From Ramlibacter sp. (lineage in GTDB: Bacteria > Pseudomonadota > Gammaproteobacteria > Burkholderiales > Burkholderiaceae_C), in the NCBI GenBank assembly GCA_019635415.1, contig JAHBZN010000001.1, forward strand, positions 310,001-374,000: 64,000 bases of DNA. The letters are read 5' to 3'. The stretch's first letter is position 1; each line of letters begins with the position of its first letter. Below the pieces are notes generated by a model. It was not told the DNA's origin. It saw nothing but the letters and a program-made list of their open reading frames with translations, and made no database searches. The translations under genes were made by a program, and so were the position numbers. Of the stretch, positions 52,673-61,113 are shown piece after piece.

Positions 52673-52686
52673 CGCCGATTGCTGTC

Positions 52687-53511
52687 GTGAGCCACCGACA
52701 CCTGCACCAGTTGCTCCGGGTCCTGAGGAACGGGCCTGCGGTGCTGGTCACGGTGCACGCGGTTCAGGGGTCGGGCCCGCGCGAGGTGGGCGCGTGGATG
52801 GCGCTCACACCGGGCGAGTTCATCAACACCATCGGCGGAGGCCACCTGGAATTCCAGGCGATCGACGAGGCGCGGCGCAAGCCGCCGGGCACCGGCGCCG
52901 ACCTGCGACGCTACCCGCTCGGCCCGAGCCTGGGCCAGTGTTGCGGCGGCGTGGTGCATCTGCAATTCGAGTGGGTCACGCTCGACGACGCGGCCGCACT
53001 GCAGGCACGGCTGTGCGCCAGCCTGACGCCTGTGGCGCTGTTTGGCGGCGGCCACGTGGGTCAGGCCCTGGTGCATCTGCTGGGCACGCTGCCGCTTGCC
53101 GTGCGCTGGATCGACAGCCGCGACGGGATCTTTCCCAATGACGTGCCGCTGAATGTCCATTGCGAGCACTCGGACCCGGTCCAGGCGGCCGTGGCGGACC
53201 TGGCCCCGGGTTCGCATGTGCTCATCATGAGCTTCAGCCACGCCGAAGACCTCGACGTGGTGGCGGCCTGCCTGACGCGCCGGCGCACGGCGGGCGACCT
53301 GCCCTACATCGGCCTGATCGGCAGCAAGAGCAAGTGGGCCACCTTCCGCCATCGGCTCGAGGCCCGGGGCTTTTCAGAGGCCGAACTGGCGGGCGTCACC
53401 AGCCCGATCGGCCTGGCGGGCATCACCGGCAAGCAGCCCGAGGTGATCGCTGTCAGCGTCGCGGCACAGTTGTTGCTCACCTTGCCCACCCCCGTCACGG
53501 GAAAACCCTGA
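52687..53511 (+). CDS. xdhC: Xanthine dehydrogenase accessory protein XdhC
   Basis: 274 residues from a GTG start 14 bp after uraH. The N-terminal XdhC/CoxI domain has VTVHAVQGSGPREVGAWM, FINTIGGGHLEFQA and the Cys pair in SLGQCCGGVVHLQFE; the C-terminal Rossmann part has VALFGGGHVGQALVHLL and LIGSKSKWATF. XdhC inserts the sulfurated molybdenum cofactor into xanthine dehydrogenase. The enzyme subunits xdhA and xdhB are not in the window, so they must be encoded elsewhere. Confidence 0.93.
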   Translation: MSHRHLHQLLRVLRNGPAVLVTVHAVQGSGPREVGAWMALTPGEFINTIGGGHLEFQAIDEARRKPPGTGADLRRYPLGPSLGQCCGGVVHLQFEWVTLDDAAALQARLCASLTPVALFGGGHVGQALVHLLGTLPLAVRWIDSRDGIFPNDVPLNVHCEHSDPVQAAVADLAPGSHVLIMSFSHAEDLDVVAACLTRRRTAGDLPYIGLIGSKSKWATFRHRLEARGFSEAELAGVTSPIGLAGITGKQPEVIAVSVAAQLLLTLPTPVTGKP

Positions 53512-53537
53512 ATCTCGAGGCTGGCATGACGTCATCA

Positions 53538-53551
53538 AAGTGTATACACTT
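53538..53551. promoter_or_regulatory. Perfect GntR-type operator upstream of puuD
   Basis: AAGTGTATACACTT, identical to the copy at 52207, lies 106 bp before the puuD ATG in the 146-bp gap behind xdhC. The match extends to AAAGTGTATACACTTC. Confidence 0.75.
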
Positions 53552-53657
53552 CAGTGGACAGGTCGCAGCGGAGCCGGGCAACATCAATGTTCCCTTGTTC
53601 GCGGCCCAATTTCTGCTCAGAGCGCCCGCAGTGGTGAGCAGGCTTGAAGGTTGAGAC

Positions 53658-54905
53658 ATGGAAAGCTACCTCCTCGACTGGGCCAACCTGCTGCTGCGCT
53701 GGGTCCACGTCATCACCGCCATCGCCTGGGTCGGTTCCTCGTTCTATTTTGTCTTTCTGGACAGCAGCCTCACGCCGCCGGTCGATGACGACCTGAAGAA
53801 GCAGGGCGTGAGCGGCGAGCTGTGGGCCGTGCACGGCGGCGGCTTCTACCACCCGGTCAAGTTCAATGTGTCGCCTCCCCGGCTGCCCGAGCACCTGCAC
53901 TGGTTCTTCTGGGAGAGCTACAGCACCTGGCTCAGTGGCTTTGCCCTGTTCACGGTGTCCTACCTCTGGAGCGCCAGCACCTACCTGATCGACAAATCGC
54001 TCATGAACTGGTCGCCCGGCGCGGCCATCAGCGTTGCGGTGGCCTTTCTGGTGGTGTTCTGGATGCTGTACGACGCCATCTGCCAGCTCTTCGGCCAGAA
54101 GAAAAACGGTGATGCCATCGTGGGCGGCCTGGTGCTGGTGCTGGTGTGCGTGGCGGCTTGGCTGGCCTGCCACTGGTTTGCCGGGCGCGCGGCGTTCTTG
54201 CTGATGGGCGCGATGATCGCCACCAGCATGAGCGCCAACGTGTTCTTCTGGATCATCCCGGGGCAGAAGAAGGTCATCGCCGCCATCAAGGCCGGCCAGC
54301 CGGTGGACCCGGTCCATGGCCAGCGCGGCAAGCAGCGCAGCGTGCACAACACCTACTTCACGCTGCCGGTGCTGTTTGCCATGCTCAGCAACCACTACAG
54401 CTTCACCTACAGCCACCCGCAGAACTGGCTGGTGCTGATCCTGATGATGTTTGCCGGCGCGGCCATCCGCCAGTTCTTCGTGATGCGCCATGGCTGGAAG
54501 CTGGGGCGCAACAAGCACCCGCTGCCCTACGCGCTGGTGGGCGTGGCGGTGATCGTGGGCGTGATCGTGTGGCTGCAGCCCGCGCCCGTGGCGCCGCGCG
54601 TCGCAATACCGAATGCTACAAATTCTGTAGCGAATGGTGACCATCCGGCGGGGGCTACAGGCCCATCGAGCTACGAATCCGTGCGAAAAGTGCTGGCCCA
54701 GCGCTGCTACATGTGCCACGGCGAGCAGGTGCAGATGAAGAACGTGCGGCTGGACTCGCCCGAGGCCCTCAAGCTGCACGCCCAGGCGGTCTACCAGCAG
54801 GCCGTGGTCACCAAGGTCATGCCCATGAACAACGCCACCGGTATCACGGACGAAGAGCGGGCCCTGATCGGGCAGTGGTTTCAGGACGGCGCCAAGGTGG
54901 AGTGA
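53658..54905 (+). CDS. puuD: Membrane urate oxidase PuuD with C-terminal cytochrome c domain
   Basis: 415 residues. The membrane part (residues ~1-315) has about eight helices and the PuuD N-terminus LLLRWVHVITAIAWVGSSFYF plus HWFFWESYSTWLSGF (partial quotes). A C-terminal cytochrome c domain carries the haem motif CYMCH at about residues 349-353 and the axial Met region KVMPMNNATGI. It oxidises urate to 5-hydroxyisourate, passing electrons to the respiratory chain through the haem. The linker at residues ~319-336 is encoded by a copy of the dispersed repeat. Preceded by the GntR operator. Confidence 0.93.
   Translation: MESYLLDWANLLLRWVHVITAIAWVGSSFYFVFLDSSLTPPVDDDLKKQGVSGELWAVHGGGFYHPVKFNVSPPRLPEHLHWFFWESYSTWLSGFALFTVSYLWSASTYLIDKSLMNWSPGAAISVAVAFLVVFWMLYDAICQLFGQKKNGDAIVGGLVLVLVCVAAWLACHWFAGRAAFLLMGAMIATSMSANVFFWIIPGQKKVIAAIKAGQPVDPVHGQRGKQRSVHNTYFTLPVLFAMLSNHYSFTYSHPQNWLVLILMMFAGAAIRQFFVMRHGWKLGRNKHPLPYALVGVAVIVGVIVWLQPAPVAPRVAIPNATNSVANGDHPAGATGPSSYESVRKVLAQRCYMCHGEQVQMKNVRLDSPEALKLHAQAVYQQAVVTKVMPMNNATGITDEERALIGQWFQDGAKVE
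54614..54664 (+). repeat. Dispersed ~55-bp repeat, copy 4, inside puuD
   Basis: TGCTACAAATTCTGTAGC forms a hairpin with GCTACA/TGTAGC arms, then GGTGACCATCCGG and GGGGGCTACAGGCCC. It is in frame within puuD and supplies the linker between the membrane and cytochrome domains (NATNSVANGDHPAGATG). Confidence 0.75.
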
Positions 54906-54947
54906 GTGCGGGCGCGCTAAAGTGGCGTTCCCCCAAGGAACGCGCCC

Positions 54948-55778
54948 ATGACCGCCACCCCCCAATCGAAAGCCCTGCGCCTGCAGGCCCTGCACCAATC
55001 CGGCAACGCCTTCATCCTCCCCAACGCTTGGGACGCCGGTTCGGCCCGGCTGCTGGCCGGGCTGGGCTTTGAGGCGCTGGCCACCTCCAGCGGTGCGGCG
55101 GCCATGGCGCTGGGCCGGCGCGACGGGCAGATCACGCGGGCCGAGGCACTGGCCCATGCGCGCGCCGTGGCTGATTCCACCGATCTGCCGGTGTCCGCCG
55201 ACCTGGAGAACGGCTTTGGCCACACGCCCGAAGCCGCCGCCGAAACCATTCGCCTCGCAGGGGAAGCGGGCCTGGCCGGCGGCTCGATCGAGGACGCCAC
55301 CGGCCGCCCGGATCAGCCGCTGTACAGCCTGAGCGAGGCGGCCGAGCGCGTGGCCGCGGCCGCGGAGGCCGCTCGGGCCCTGCCTTTTGCTTTCCAGCTC
55401 ACGGCCCGCGCTGAAAACTTCCTGCACGGCAAGGCCGACCTCGATGACACCGTGGCACGGCTGCAGGCGTTCGAGAAGGCCGGTGCCGATGTCCTGTTCG
55501 CGCCGGGCCTGCCCAGCCTCGACGCGGTGCGCACGGTCTGCAGCGCGGTCCGCAGGCCCGTCAATTTCATGGTGGCCATTCCGGGCAAATCGTTCAGCGT
55601 GGCCGAACTGCAGGCCGCGGGGGTTCGGCGCATCAGCCTGGCCACCTCGCTGTACCGCGCGGCCATGGCGGGCCTGCTGGATGCCGCGCATGAGGTCCAG
55701 CAGCAGGGCACGTTCGCCTACCTGGCCCGCGCCACGCCCACGGGCGAACTGGTCAAGCTCATGGCGGTGGGGCGCTGA
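54948..55778 (+). CDS. Isocitrate lyase/PEP mutase superfamily protein
   Basis: 276 residues, TIM barrel of the PEP mutase/isocitrate lyase superfamily: NAWDAGSARLLAGLGFEALA, SSGAAAMALGRRDG, VSADLENGFGHTPE and LTARAENFLHG. The Mg-binding pattern is present, but the Cys loop of true isocitrate lyases (KKCGH) is absent and an LENG motif stands there, as in oxaloacetate decarboxylase or oxaloacetate hydrolase-type members. The substrate is unknown. It lies 42 bp behind puuD on the same strand and is followed directly by a phosphatase gene. Confidence 0.82.
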   Translation: MTATPQSKALRLQALHQSGNAFILPNAWDAGSARLLAGLGFEALATSSGAAAMALGRRDGQITRAEALAHARAVADSTDLPVSADLENGFGHTPEAAAETIRLAGEAGLAGGSIEDATGRPDQPLYSLSEAAERVAAAAEAARALPFAFQLTARAENFLHGKADLDDTVARLQAFEKAGADVLFAPGLPSLDAVRTVCSAVRRPVNFMVAIPGKSFSVAELQAAGVRRISLATSLYRAAMAGLLDAAHEVQQQGTFAYLARATPTGELVKLMAVGR

Positions 55779-56519
55779 GTGGCCCCGGCTGCGACGCTGG
55801 CGGGCATCCGCAACCCGAGCAATTTCCGTGACCTGGGCGGCCACCGGGCGGCGGGTGGCCGCCCCCTGCGGGCCGGGCGGCTCTACCGCTCGGACCATCT
55901 GGGAGCGCTCACCCCGGACGAGGCGGCGGCCGTATCGGCGCTGGGCATCGACCGTGTGCTGGACCTGCGCGGCGCCACCGAGCGCTGCGCGGCGCCCTGC
56001 GTGCTGACCGGGGTGACCGTGCATTCACTCGCGATCGAGCCCACCATCGTGCAGGTGCTGACCGAACTCATCGCGGCCGGCCAGACCCTCACCACGGCCG
56101 ACGTCGTGGCGCACATGCAGGACACCTACCGCGGTTTCGTGCGTCACAACACCCCCCGTTTTGCCGAGCTGTTCCGCCACCTCCTGGAAGCCGATGCGCC
56201 GCTGGTGTTCCACTGCACGGCGGGCAAGGACCGCACCGGCTTTGCCGCGGCGCTGATCCTGCACGCGCTGGGCGTGGGGGCGGACGACGTGATGCGCGAC
56301 TACCTGCTCACCAACGAACGGCTGAGGCCGCCCGAGGGCGACCGGCATGGCCTCGCGCCCGAGGTGGCCCGGGTGCTGTGGCGCGTGCAACCCGAATTCC
56401 TGAATGCGGCGTTCGACGCCGTGCAGCAAGACCATGGCGGGCTGGAGAACTACCTGCAGGACGCCCTGGGCCTGGGCCTGCGGGAGCGCGAACGGCTGGC
56501 CCGCCAGTATCTCGGATAG
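55779..56519 (+). CDS. Tyrosine-protein phosphatase-like protein
   Basis: 246 residues from a GTG directly after the preceding stop. It has the segment NPSNFRDLGGHRAAGGR, which is characteristic of PF13350-type phosphatases, and the catalytic loop VFHCTAGKDRTGFAAALIL (Cys nucleophile, Arg), followed by DDVMRDYLLTNERL. Such proteins act on phosphotyrosine or phosphoinositides. No partner is evident; it is probably cotranscribed with the PEP-mutase-like gene. Confidence 0.88.
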   Translation: MAPAATLAGIRNPSNFRDLGGHRAAGGRPLRAGRLYRSDHLGALTPDEAAAVSALGIDRVLDLRGATERCAAPCVLTGVTVHSLAIEPTIVQVLTELIAAGQTLTTADVVAHMQDTYRGFVRHNTPRFAELFRHLLEADAPLVFHCTAGKDRTGFAAALILHALGVGADDVMRDYLLTNERLRPPEGDRHGLAPEVARVLWRVQPEFLNAAFDAVQQDHGGLENYLQDALGLGLRERERLARQYLG

Positions 56520-56524
56520 CTCAC

Positions 56525-56574
56525 TTTTTGATAGCGGGTGGTGGCCGTTCCATAAGGGCTGCAGACCGATTTGG
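56525..56574 (+). repeat. Dispersed ~55-bp repeat, copy 5
   Basis: TTTTTGATAGCGGGTGGTGGCCGTTCCATAAGGGCTGCAG...TTTGG (written with gap). The TTGATAGC and GGGCTGCAG blocks match the family, with a diverged middle. Located six bases behind the phosphatase stop. Confidence 0.5.
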
Positions 56575-56652
56575 CTGAGGTTCTGGCAGTTTTGACCGGG
56601 CGTGCCGGTTACCAGCCGGTTACCACGTCACAATGCACGCCGGAGACTTTCG

Positions 56653-57990
56653 ATGACCGCCATGCCCCCCCCCAACCCCGCCGACTCACCGCGCGAATTC
56701 CTCGAGTACCTGTACCAGACCGCCGTGCGCCGGGCGTTGCCGCTGCACACCACGGCCGCCTGCCTGCCCCCGCCGCCTGCGCCGGGCAGCGGGGGCCGCA
56801 CGCTGGTGCTGGGGGCCGGCAAGGCCGGGGGATCGATGGCCCAGGCGGTTGAGGCCCTGTGGCCCGCCGACGCGCCGCTCAGCGGGCTCGTGGTCACGCG
56901 CTACGACCACATTCCGCCCCGGCCCGAGGGCCTGCCCCAGCGCATCGAGATCGTCGAGGCCTCGCACCCCGTGCCCGACGCGGCCGGGCTGGAAGCCGCC
57001 GAACGCATCCTCGCGCTCACCGAGGGTCTGACCGCCAACGACCTTGTTTTGTGCCTGATCTCGGGCGGAGGCTCGGCCTTGCTCACGCTGCCGGCCGAGG
57101 GCCTGACGCTGGCCGACAAGCAGCGCATCAACAAGGAGCTGCTGAACAGCGGCGCCAACATCAGCGAGATGAATTGCGTGCGCAAGCACCTTTCGCGCAT
57201 CAAGGGCGGCCGGCTGGCCGCGGCCTGCGCGCCGGCCCGTGTGGTCACGCTCACCATCAGCGACGTGCCCGGCGATGACCCGTCCATCATCGCCAGCGGC
57301 CCCACAGTGCCCGACGCCACCACCTGCGCCGATGCGCTGGCCATCCTCAAGCGCTATGGCATCGAGGTGCCCGCCCCGGTGGCGGCCGCGCTGAACAGCG
57401 GCGCGCTGGAAACGCCCAAGCCCGGTGACGCGGTCTTTGCCGGCCACGAGGTGCACCTGATGGCCACGCCCCAGCAGTCGCTCGAAGCCGCGACCGAGGC
57501 CGCACGCGCCGCGGGACTGACGGCGTACATCCTCAGCGACGAGATCGAGGGCGAGTCCCGTGAGGTAGGCAGGGTGCACGCCGCAATGGCCCGCGCCGCC
57601 GCGCGGGGCACGGGGGCATTTCAAAAGCCCTGCGTGATCCTCAGTGGCGGCGAGACCACGGTGACCATCCGCAAGCAGCCTGAAGGCACGCCGCGCGGGC
57701 GCGGCGGCCGGGCGGGGGAGTTCTGCCTGGGCCTGGCGCAGGCGCTGCAGGGCCAGGCCGGTGTGTGGGCACTGGCCGCCGACACTGACGGCATTGACGG
57801 GGTGGAGGACAACGCCGGTGCCTTCGTGGCGCCCGACACGCTGCAGCGCGCCCGGTCGCTGGGCATGAAGGTCGACGCCTTCATGGACCGCAACGACGCC
57901 TATGGCTACTTTGAACCGTTGGGTGGCCTGGTCGTGACCGGCCCGACCCACACCAACGTGAACGACTTTCGCGCCTTACTTGTTTTGTGA
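56653..57990 (+). CDS. Glycerate 2-kinase, GckA/TtuD type (MOFRL family)
   Basis: 445 residues. The N-terminal kinase domain has VLGAGKAGGSMAQAVE, EASHPVPDAAGL, CLISGGGSALLTLPAEGL, ANISEMNCVRKHLSRIKGG (partial) and SDVPGDDPSIIASGPT; the C-terminal MOFRL part has GGETTVTIR, GRGGRAGEFCLGLA and ADTDGIDGVEDNAGAF. It phosphorylates D-glycerate to 2-phosphoglycerate, the exit step of the Gcl/Hyi/GlxR route 14 kb away. GGAG before the ATG supports the start; its end overlaps the next convergent gene by 15 bp. Confidence 0.93.
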   Translation: MTAMPPPNPADSPREFLEYLYQTAVRRALPLHTTAACLPPPPAPGSGGRTLVLGAGKAGGSMAQAVEALWPADAPLSGLVVTRYDHIPPRPEGLPQRIEIVEASHPVPDAAGLEAAERILALTEGLTANDLVLCLISGGGSALLTLPAEGLTLADKQRINKELLNSGANISEMNCVRKHLSRIKGGRLAAACAPARVVTLTISDVPGDDPSIIASGPTVPDATTCADALAILKRYGIEVPAPVAAALNSGALETPKPGDAVFAGHEVHLMATPQQSLEAATEAARAAGLTAYILSDEIEGESREVGRVHAAMARAAARGTGAFQKPCVILSGGETTVTIRKQPEGTPRGRGGRAGEFCLGLAQALQGQAGVWALAADTDGIDGVEDNAGAFVAPDTLQRARSLGMKVDAFMDRNDAYGYFEPLGGLVVTGPTHTNVNDFRALLVL

Positions 57991-58485
57991 GGCGGCGGCC
58001 GCGGGCGCGGGTGCGGGTGCGGTGGTCCCCGCCGCGATGCGCTCGAACTTGCGGCGCTGCAGGGCGGCGCCGGGTTCGGCCTCGTCCTGGCCGGCCGGCG
58101 CGGCGGCCGCGAACAGGTCATCGCCGATCTGATAGAAATTGGCGCAGTTGCCGCGGTCGTCGGCCGGGGCCTTGGGCATGTGGGTGCAGAACAGGCCGCC
58201 CTTGCCCACGGTCCATGAACCTTTGACAGGAGACATCCACTCGGGCGTCCAGGCGTTGCCGGCCAACCCGCCGCCCGGGGCGAGATCGAACGCAAACGTG
58301 AACGACTTGTTGTTGGGCTGGTAGGCCACGCCGGTGAGGGTGGCGCCGGAGGCCATTTTCTTGATCTGGTCGGTGCTCAGCTTCTTGCCCCCCTTGTCGA
58401 GGAGCTCCTTGACCGAGGTCTGGGCCTGCGAGCCGAGTGCGGTCAATCCGAGAAACAGGAATACGGCAACTGCTTTTCTAGACAT
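57976..58485 (-). CDS. Small secreted protein, possibly DUF995-like
   Basis: 169 residues with a signal peptide (MSRKAVAVFLFLGLTALGSQAQ). The mature part contains STDQIKKMASGATLTGVAY, PEWMSPVKGSWTVGKGGLFC and a second Cys in NCANFYQIGDD, and ends in an Ala/Pro-rich tail. The two Cys may form a disulfide. The general pattern recalls DUF995 periplasmic proteins, but I cannot confirm it. Convergent with the glycerate kinase gene. Confidence 0.65.
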   Translation of the reverse strand: MSRKAVAVFLFLGLTALGSQAQTSVKELLDKGGKKLSTDQIKKMASGATLTGVAYQPNNKSFTFAFDLAPGGGLAGNAWTPEWMSPVKGSWTVGKGGLFCTHMPKAPADDRGNCANFYQIGDDLFAAAAPAGQDEAEPGAALQRRKFERIAAGTTAPAPAPAAAASQNK

Positions 58486-58586
58486 GATGGCTGTATGGGC
58501 GTGAGAAAGAAAAAAAGTTCCCGGCGCGGCCCCTGGCCCGCCGGACGACAACCCCCAAGTGTCTCACGGCCGCCCTGTCCCCGGGC

Positions 58587-59045
58587 CTACTGGCACATCT
58601 CGCGCAGGGCCTGTGGGATGGGCACGGCCCGGATTGCCGTGGCCTCGCCCTCGCGCCGGGCCGCGAAGATGCGCACCTCATCGCACTCCATGATGAGATC
58701 GGCCGGGCCATCGGCGCGTGCGCGCTCGATCCGGTAGCGCTGGACAAAGCTCTTGCTGCGCCACTCGGCAATGTGGACGTGAATCTGCAGCACGTCGCCA
58801 TAGCTGGCGGTCTGCACGAAGCGCGCGTGCGTGTCCACCAGCGGCGTGCCGATGATGCCCAGCGTGGCTTCGGTCTCGTGCCAGGGCGGCAGCCCGCAGC
58901 CCACGAAGAAGTGGCGCGAGGCGGCATCGATCCAGCGGAAGAAGTTGGGAAACCACACGATGCGCGCAGGGTCGCAGTCGCCAAACTCCACGTTGACGGT
59001 GTGGACCACGGTGCGGGGAGCGGAGGGAGAAACAGCGTCGGTCAT
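58587..59045 (-). CDS. Acyl-CoA thioesterase, hot-dog fold (4-hydroxybenzoyl-CoA thioesterase type)
   Basis: 152 residues. The 4HBT signature VNVEFGDCDPARIVWFPNFF includes the catalytic Asp, followed by FRWIDAASRHFF. The mid-part IGTPLVDTHARFVQTASYGD is typical of the substrate-binding strand. It hydrolyses a CoA thioester, perhaps aromatic. Divergent from the alpha/beta hydrolase gene with only 20 bp between the starts, which means overlapping promoters and a possible link. Confidence 0.88.
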   Translation of the reverse strand: MTDAVSPSAPRTVVHTVNVEFGDCDPARIVWFPNFFRWIDAASRHFFVGCGLPPWHETEATLGIIGTPLVDTHARFVQTASYGDVLQIHVHIAEWRSKSFVQRYRIERARADGPADLIMECDEVRIFAARREGEATAIRAVPIPQALREMCQ

Positions 59046-59065
59046 GCCCCCGATAATCGCACCAA

Positions 59066-60214
59066 ATGACCGTCTCCCTGCCCGAACTCCAGCTCGCCGT
59101 CATCGATGTCCAGCCCGGCGCCGCCATGGAAAGCCAGTCGGGCCTGCAACTGCTGCGCCCGCGCATCTACGGCGCCTGGCGTGCTGCGGCCGGCGCGCAG
59201 AAGGTGGCCGCCATCGTCATGCACCCCACCAGCAACTTCATGGGGCACTACCTGATCGCGCCGTTGGCCGCACGCGGCGTGGCCTGCATGGGTCTGAACT
59301 CGCGCTACGCCGGCAACGACACGCTGCTGCTCATGGAGCGCGTGATCCAGGACCTGGGCGCGGGCGTCCAGTTCCTGCGCGCGCAGGGCTATGACAAGGT
59401 GGTGTTGATCGGCAACTCGGGCGGGGCCTCGCTTGCGGCGCTGTACCAGGCACAGGCCGAGCAGCTCACGATTGAACGCATGCTCGATGGCGACCCGGCC
59501 GGCCTGTCACCCGCCGACCTGCCGCCCGTGGACGGCCTGGCCCTGTGCGCTGCGCACGAGGGCCGCGCGACGCTGATGCGGCGCTGGATCGACCCGTCGG
59601 TCACCGATGAACACGACCCGCTCGGCGTGGACCCGGCGCTGGACATGTACGACCCGGCCAACCAGCCGTTCACGGCTGATTTTCTGCAGTGCTTCAAGGC
59701 GGCCCAGCAGGCCCGGCTGCAGCGCATCGAGGACTGGGTGGCGCAACGCCTGGCGCTGCTTCGCTCGCAGACGGCGGCGGGCAGTCCGCGCGACCAGGTG
59801 TTCGTGATCCACCGCACGCATGCTGATCCGCGCTGCGTGGACCTGAGCCTGGATGCCAATGACCGCGAGCCGGGCAGCGTCTGGGGCCAGGGCGCGGCCG
59901 GCGCACGCGCCGTCAACTACGCGGCCAGCCAGATGGGGCGCATCACCTCGCTCACGGCCTTCCTGTCGCAATGGTCGTCGCAAAGCCGCGCCGACGGTCC
60001 GTCCAACCTCGCGCGCACCCAGGTGCCGGCGTTGCTGTGCACGCATACCGCCGACCAGAGCACCTTCCCCAGCACGCGCGAAGCCTGGCTGAGGGCCGGG
60101 GGCACGCGCATCCGCAATGTCGACATCGTGGGCGGCAACCACTACCTTGCGGGCCAGCCAGCGCTGGTGGAGCAGCTGGCTGACGAAATGGCGGCGTGGA
60201 TGCACGCGCTCTAG
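59066..60214 (+). CDS. Alpha/beta hydrolase
   Basis: 382 residues. The nucleophile elbow is VVLIGNSGGASLAAL (Ser in GNSGG) and the His at the end is in VGGNHYLAGQPALVEQ. Early in the sequence IVMHPTSNFMGHYL corresponds to the oxyanion region. There is no signal peptide. The middle insertion of about 170 residues with WIDPSVTDEHDPLG is unusual for a simple esterase. Substrate unknown; the thioesterase next door suggests an acyl or aromatic compound. Its TAG stop shares the CTAG with the stop of the next gene on the opposite strand. Confidence 0.8.
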   Translation: MTVSLPELQLAVIDVQPGAAMESQSGLQLLRPRIYGAWRAAAGAQKVAAIVMHPTSNFMGHYLIAPLAARGVACMGLNSRYAGNDTLLLMERVIQDLGAGVQFLRAQGYDKVVLIGNSGGASLAALYQAQAEQLTIERMLDGDPAGLSPADLPPVDGLALCAAHEGRATLMRRWIDPSVTDEHDPLGVDPALDMYDPANQPFTADFLQCFKAAQQARLQRIEDWVAQRLALLRSQTAAGSPRDQVFVIHRTHADPRCVDLSLDANDREPGSVWGQGAAGARAVNYAASQMGRITSLTAFLSQWSSQSRADGPSNLARTQVPALLCTHTADQSTFPSTREAWLRAGGTRIRNVDIVGGNHYLAGQPALVEQLADEMAAWMHAL

Positions 60215-60459
60215 CCGGCAGCCGCCGGCCCGAGCCGCTCGAGCGCTTCTTCCCGCCAGTACGCCACAGCCGCATACCAGCCTTCCCAGACGCAGCCATT
60301 GCAGCCGCGGCCGCAACAGGTGGTGGGTTCGGGTGGCGCGGCCCGCAGCGCCACGCCATGCGACCGGGCCAGCGCCTGGCCGTGGGCGAGCAGGGCGCGG
60401 GCCGACGCCAGGTCCGTCACGGGGTCGCAGGGCCAGCTGTCGGCGCTCGGGGGAGTCAA
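60211..60459 (-). CDS. Small oxidoreductase-like protein with CCxxxCxxC motif
   Basis: 82 residues from a probable TTG start. The core PPEPTTCCGRGCNGCVWEGW matches the oxidoreductase-like domain (PF09791), with four conserved Cys (48, 49, 53, 56) that could bind metal or be redox-active. The rest, YAAVAYWREEALERL, fits the C-terminal helix. A shorter version may start at an in-frame GTG at residue 14. It lies five bases downstream of marR on the same strand. Confidence 0.7.
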   Translation of the reverse strand: MTPPSADSWPCDPVTDLASARALLAHGQALARSHGVALRAAPPEPTTCCGRGCNGCVWEGWYAAVAYWREEALERLGPAAAG

Positions 60460-60463
60460 AAGG

Positions 60464-60961
60464 TCAGGCCCCGCCCGCCTGGGGGCGTGCGCAGGCGACC
60501 TTGTGCAGCAACTCGATCAGGAGGGTCCGCTCGCCCAGGCTCAGATGAGCCAGTGCCTGCTTTTCCGCCGCCAGGATCTGCCCCGTCGCGCGGCGGGCCA
60601 ACTCGGCGCCGCGCGGCGTGGTGTGCAGCACCTGAGAGCGGCGGTCGTTCTCGCTTTGGCTGCGTTCAACCCAGCCCCGCGCTTCCAGCCGGTCCACCAC
60701 GGCCGTGATGTTGGGCGCCGTCACCGCCAGCGCGCGCGCCAGCCGCACCAGCGAACCGCCGGGGTTCTCGTCGATCAGCGTCAGCACCGTGTACTCCACG
60801 GGCCGCATGCCGAAAGGCTCGCCCGCATGCTCCTGGTAGACCTGCTGGGTGACGATGGTGGCCTGGGCCAGCTGGTAGCCCAGCACATGGTGCAGGCAGG
60901 CCTCGCTGAGTTTGCCGGCGGGGGTGACATCGCTGCGGGGGGGAGGGCGTTTGGCGGGCAT
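60464..60961 (-). CDS. MarR-family regulator
   Basis: 165 residues. The winged HTH reads MRPVEYTVLTLIDENPGGSL, RLARALAVTAPNITAVVDRL and GWVERSQSENDRRSQVLHTT (each 20 or fewer). It is divergent from the tannase-family gene, so it is likely to repress it (and itself) until a phenolic ligand is bound, the usual behaviour of MarR proteins near aromatic ester hydrolases. Ligand and operator have not been identified. Confidence 0.9.
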   Translation of the reverse strand: MPAKRPPPRSDVTPAGKLSEACLHHVLGYQLAQATIVTQQVYQEHAGEPFGMRPVEYTVLTLIDENPGGSLVRLARALAVTAPNITAVVDRLEARGWVERSQSENDRRSQVLHTTPRGAELARRATGQILAAEKQALAHLSLGERTLLIELLHKVACARPQAGGA

Positions 60962-61113
60962 GGCCGTTATTGTGCCAAGCCGCCTGATGCCGGCTAATTG
61001 ATAAGTAACTAAATTAAATAAACTGAATAAATAGGGGAATCACGGAGAATTTTTCGTTATAAAAGTTAAGTTAATGAACAATACTGCGAGCCTTCAACAA
61101 CGAGGAGACACGC
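60962..61113. promoter_or_regulatory. AT-rich divergent control region between marR and the tannase-family gene
   Basis: About 150 bp containing the longest AT-rich stretch of the window (around 60993-61075, with repeated TAAAT/AATAAA). It must hold both promoters and the probable MarR site. GAGGAG before the tannase ATG is a strong ribosome binding site. No single perfect palindrome stands out. Confidence 0.5.
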
